Assembly: GCA_900552545.1 (NCBI GenBank)
Contig: USAL01000030.1
Coordinates: 1-16,934 of the forward strand
Length of the DNA: 16,934 nt
Reading direction: 5' to 3'
Origin: an uncultured Sutterella sp.
GTDB taxonomy: Bacteria; Pseudomonadota; Gammaproteobacteria; Burkholderiales; Burkholderiaceae_F
The notes beneath the pieces are model-generated. The model was given only the letters and a program-made list of their open reading frames with translations. It searched no databases and was not told where the DNA came from. Numbering within the stretch: the first letter of the stretch is position 1; each line of letters begins with the position of its first letter. Below are positions 15,910 through 16,934 of this stretch, in pieces. A program made the position numbers and the translations under genes.

Positions 15910-15935
15910 ATCGGGCGCCGCCCGGTTTGTTTTTT
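15910..15935 (+). terminator. Intrinsic terminator of the mdaB transcript
   Basis: ATCGGGC (15910-15916) pairs with GCCCGGT (15920-15926), seven pairs including one U-G, around a three-base GCC loop. A T-rich tract (TTTGTTTTTT, 15926-15935) follows directly. This is a canonical Rho-independent terminator 130 bp after the mdaB stop. Confidence 0.85.
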
Positions 15936-15946
15936 ATCTTTCCCCC

Positions 15947-15986
15947 AAGCGCTTTTGTTGCCGCACCTCATTTTGCTTAAGCGCTT
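15947..15986. promoter_or_regulatory. Two AAGCGCTT palindromes 32 bp apart upstream of sotB
   Basis: The perfect 8-bp palindrome AAGCGCTT occurs at 15947-15954 and 15979-15986. The spacing of 32 bp is close to three helical turns, so both copies would face the same side of DNA. AAGCGCTT is the core of many LacI/GalR-family operators (for example the CcpA cre consensus). A sugar-responsive LacI-type repressor acting on the sugar-efflux gene downstream is a reasonable inference, but no regulator gene or clear promoter was seen. Confidence 0.4.
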
Positions 15987-16072
15987 GTGCCCATGCCGCA
16001 ACGGGCGCGCCGTGATAGCATTCGCGACCCATATCCGCGGCGGTCCGGTACCGGGACGCTCAGGCGCTCGAT

Positions 16073-16103
16073 TTCTCGGACCCCGAGAATCCCCTTTTTG
16101 TTT
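16073..16103 (+). promoter_or_regulatory. Terminator-like hairpin in the sotB leader
   Basis: TTCTCGG (16073-16079) and CCGAGAA (16083-16089) form a perfect 7-bp stem with a three-base loop. After five bases (TCCCC) comes TTTTTGTTT (16095-16103), ending 11 bases before the sotB ATG. The gap between stem and T-run weakens it as a terminator. It could be an attenuator or a translation-control element. The palindrome CCGGTACCGG lies upstream at 16045-16054. Confidence 0.4.
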
Positions 16104-16114
16104 CAGCGCAAGAT

Positions 16115-16934
16115 ATGCGTACGCCGCAACTATCCAAACACGGCCTGCGAGCCTGGCTTCCCATCATCGGGCTCGCCTTCGCGGCCTTCGTCTTCAACAC
16201 GTCGGAATTTCTGCCCGTGGGGCTTCTGCCCGACATCGCCGAAAGCCTTCATGAGACGGTGCCCTTTACGGGCCTCATCCTCACGGGCTACGCCTTTGTC
16301 GTGGCGGTGATGTCGCTGCCCTTGACCGTGCTCACGGCCAAGCTCGAGCGCCGCAAGCTCCTTTTGTTCCTGCTCTTTTTGTTTGCCGTCTGCCACTTCG
16401 TCGTGCCGTGGGTGACGAGCTTCGGGACGCTTCTGGTGGCCCGCATCGGCGTGGCGCTCTCGCACTCGGTGTTCTGGTCGATCATGACACCTCTGGCCGC
16501 GCGCGTGGCGCCGCACGGAAAACGCGCCTTGGGGCTTGCGAGCGTCATGGGCGGCACAATTGTTGCAACCGTGCTCGGCGTGCCGATCGGCACCAACCTC
16601 GGCCATTTCTTCGGTTGGCAGGAGTCGTTTTTCATCATCGGCGCGGCGGCCATGGCGGTCTTCGTGCTGATTTTCTTCACCCTGCCCGAGTGTCCGAGCA
16701 ACCGCGCGGGGTCGTTTTCGAGTCTTCCCGTCATTCTCAAGCGCCCGGCGCTGCTTGAGCTTTATGCTCTGACGATGATCACCGTGCTCGGACAGTTCAC
16801 GGTCTACTCCTACTTCAGCCCGATTCTCTCGACGGTGGGGGGCCTTGCCGAGGGAAGCATCGTCGACATGCTCTTTCTTTTCGGCCTTGCGGGCATCGCC
16901 GGCACGATCATCGGCTCAAAGACCGTCGAGCGCC
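16115..16934 (+). CDS. sotB: Sugar efflux transporter, SotB-type MFS protein, 5' part
   Basis: Inner-membrane major facilitator proton antiporter of the SotB (YdeA) group, which exports sugars such as arabinose or IPTG in E. coli; the substrate here is unknown. The frame is open from the ATG at 16115 to the window end, giving 273 of roughly 390-400 residues. It follows E. coli SotB closely: FVFNTSEFLPVGLLPDIAESL at 25-45, LTGYAFVVAVMSLPLTVL at 56-73, the cytoplasmic loop LERRKLL at 77-83, ARIGVALSHSVFWSI at 109-123, GTIVATVLGVPIG at 147-159, FFGWQESFFIIGA at 165-177, and SLPVILKRPAL at 203-213. Eight or nine membrane helices are visible. The ribosome-binding site is weak (GCAAG). The 335-bp spacer before it holds a terminator, palindromes and a second hairpin. 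Confidence 0.88.
   Translation, partial: MRTPQLSKHGLRAWLPIIGLAFAAFVFNTSEFLPVGLLPDIAESLHETVPFTGLILTGYAFVVAVMSLPLTVLTAKLERRKLLLFLLFLFAVCHFVVPWVTSFGTLLVARIGVALSHSVFWSIMTPLAARVAPHGKRALGLASVMGGTIVATVLGVPIGTNLGHFFGWQESFFIIGAAAMAVFVLIFFTLPECPSNRAGSFSSLPVILKRPALLELYALTMITVLGQFTVYSYFSPILSTVGGLAEGSIVDMLFLFGLAGIAGTIIGSKTVER

Noticed and set aside
15806..16254. Short + strand open frames in the mdaB-sotB spacer
   Set aside because: Weak starts, no ribosome-binding sites, composition unlike the neighbouring genes, and they cross the terminator at 15910-15935.

Overview
This window is most of a division-and-cell-wall (dcw) cluster from a high-GC Gram-negative proteobacterium. All genes lie on the + strand, in the order ftsI (3' part), murE, murF, mraY, murD, ftsW, murG, murC, ddl, ftsQ, ftsA. 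This is the classical gamma/betaproteobacterial order. MurE carries the meso-diaminopimelate motif DNPR, so the wall is the standard Gram-negative DAP type. MurF with an AQREHQEF segment, and MraY and MurD longer than the E. coli proteins, look betaproteobacterial (Burkholderiales). A gut Sutterellaceae-like organism is my guess only; nothing here proves the family.

Layout: 1-15086 is the dcw block. It encodes the cytoplasmic ligases that build UDP-MurNAc-pentapeptide (MurC, MurD, MurE, MurF, plus Ddl for D-Ala-D-Ala), the two lipid steps (MraY to lipid I, MurG to lipid II), the septal polymerase and crosslinker (FtsW, FtsI), and two divisome proteins (FtsQ, FtsA). ftsI/murE (8 bases) and murD/ftsW (1 base) overlap and look translationally coupled. 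The other neighbours are separated by 56-167 bp, which is loose for this cluster, and several spacers hold inverted or tandem repeats.

The cluster stops after ftsA: no ftsZ or lpxC follows in the window. Instead a candidate extended -10 promoter flanked by two perfect palindromes leads to an mdaB-like NADPH:quinone reductase (15195-15779) and a strong intrinsic terminator (15910-15935). After a 335-bp spacer rich in possible RNA structure and palindromes comes the start of a SotB-type sugar-efflux MFS transporter (16115 to the window end). These last two genes look like an independent accessory unit joined to the cluster.

I found no mobile element, CRISPR array, tRNA or rRNA, and no clearly novel system. 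The most useful leads are the broken ftsA-ftsZ junction, the replaced HEQN motif in MurG, the structured mdaB-sotB spacer, and the unusual dcw spacers.
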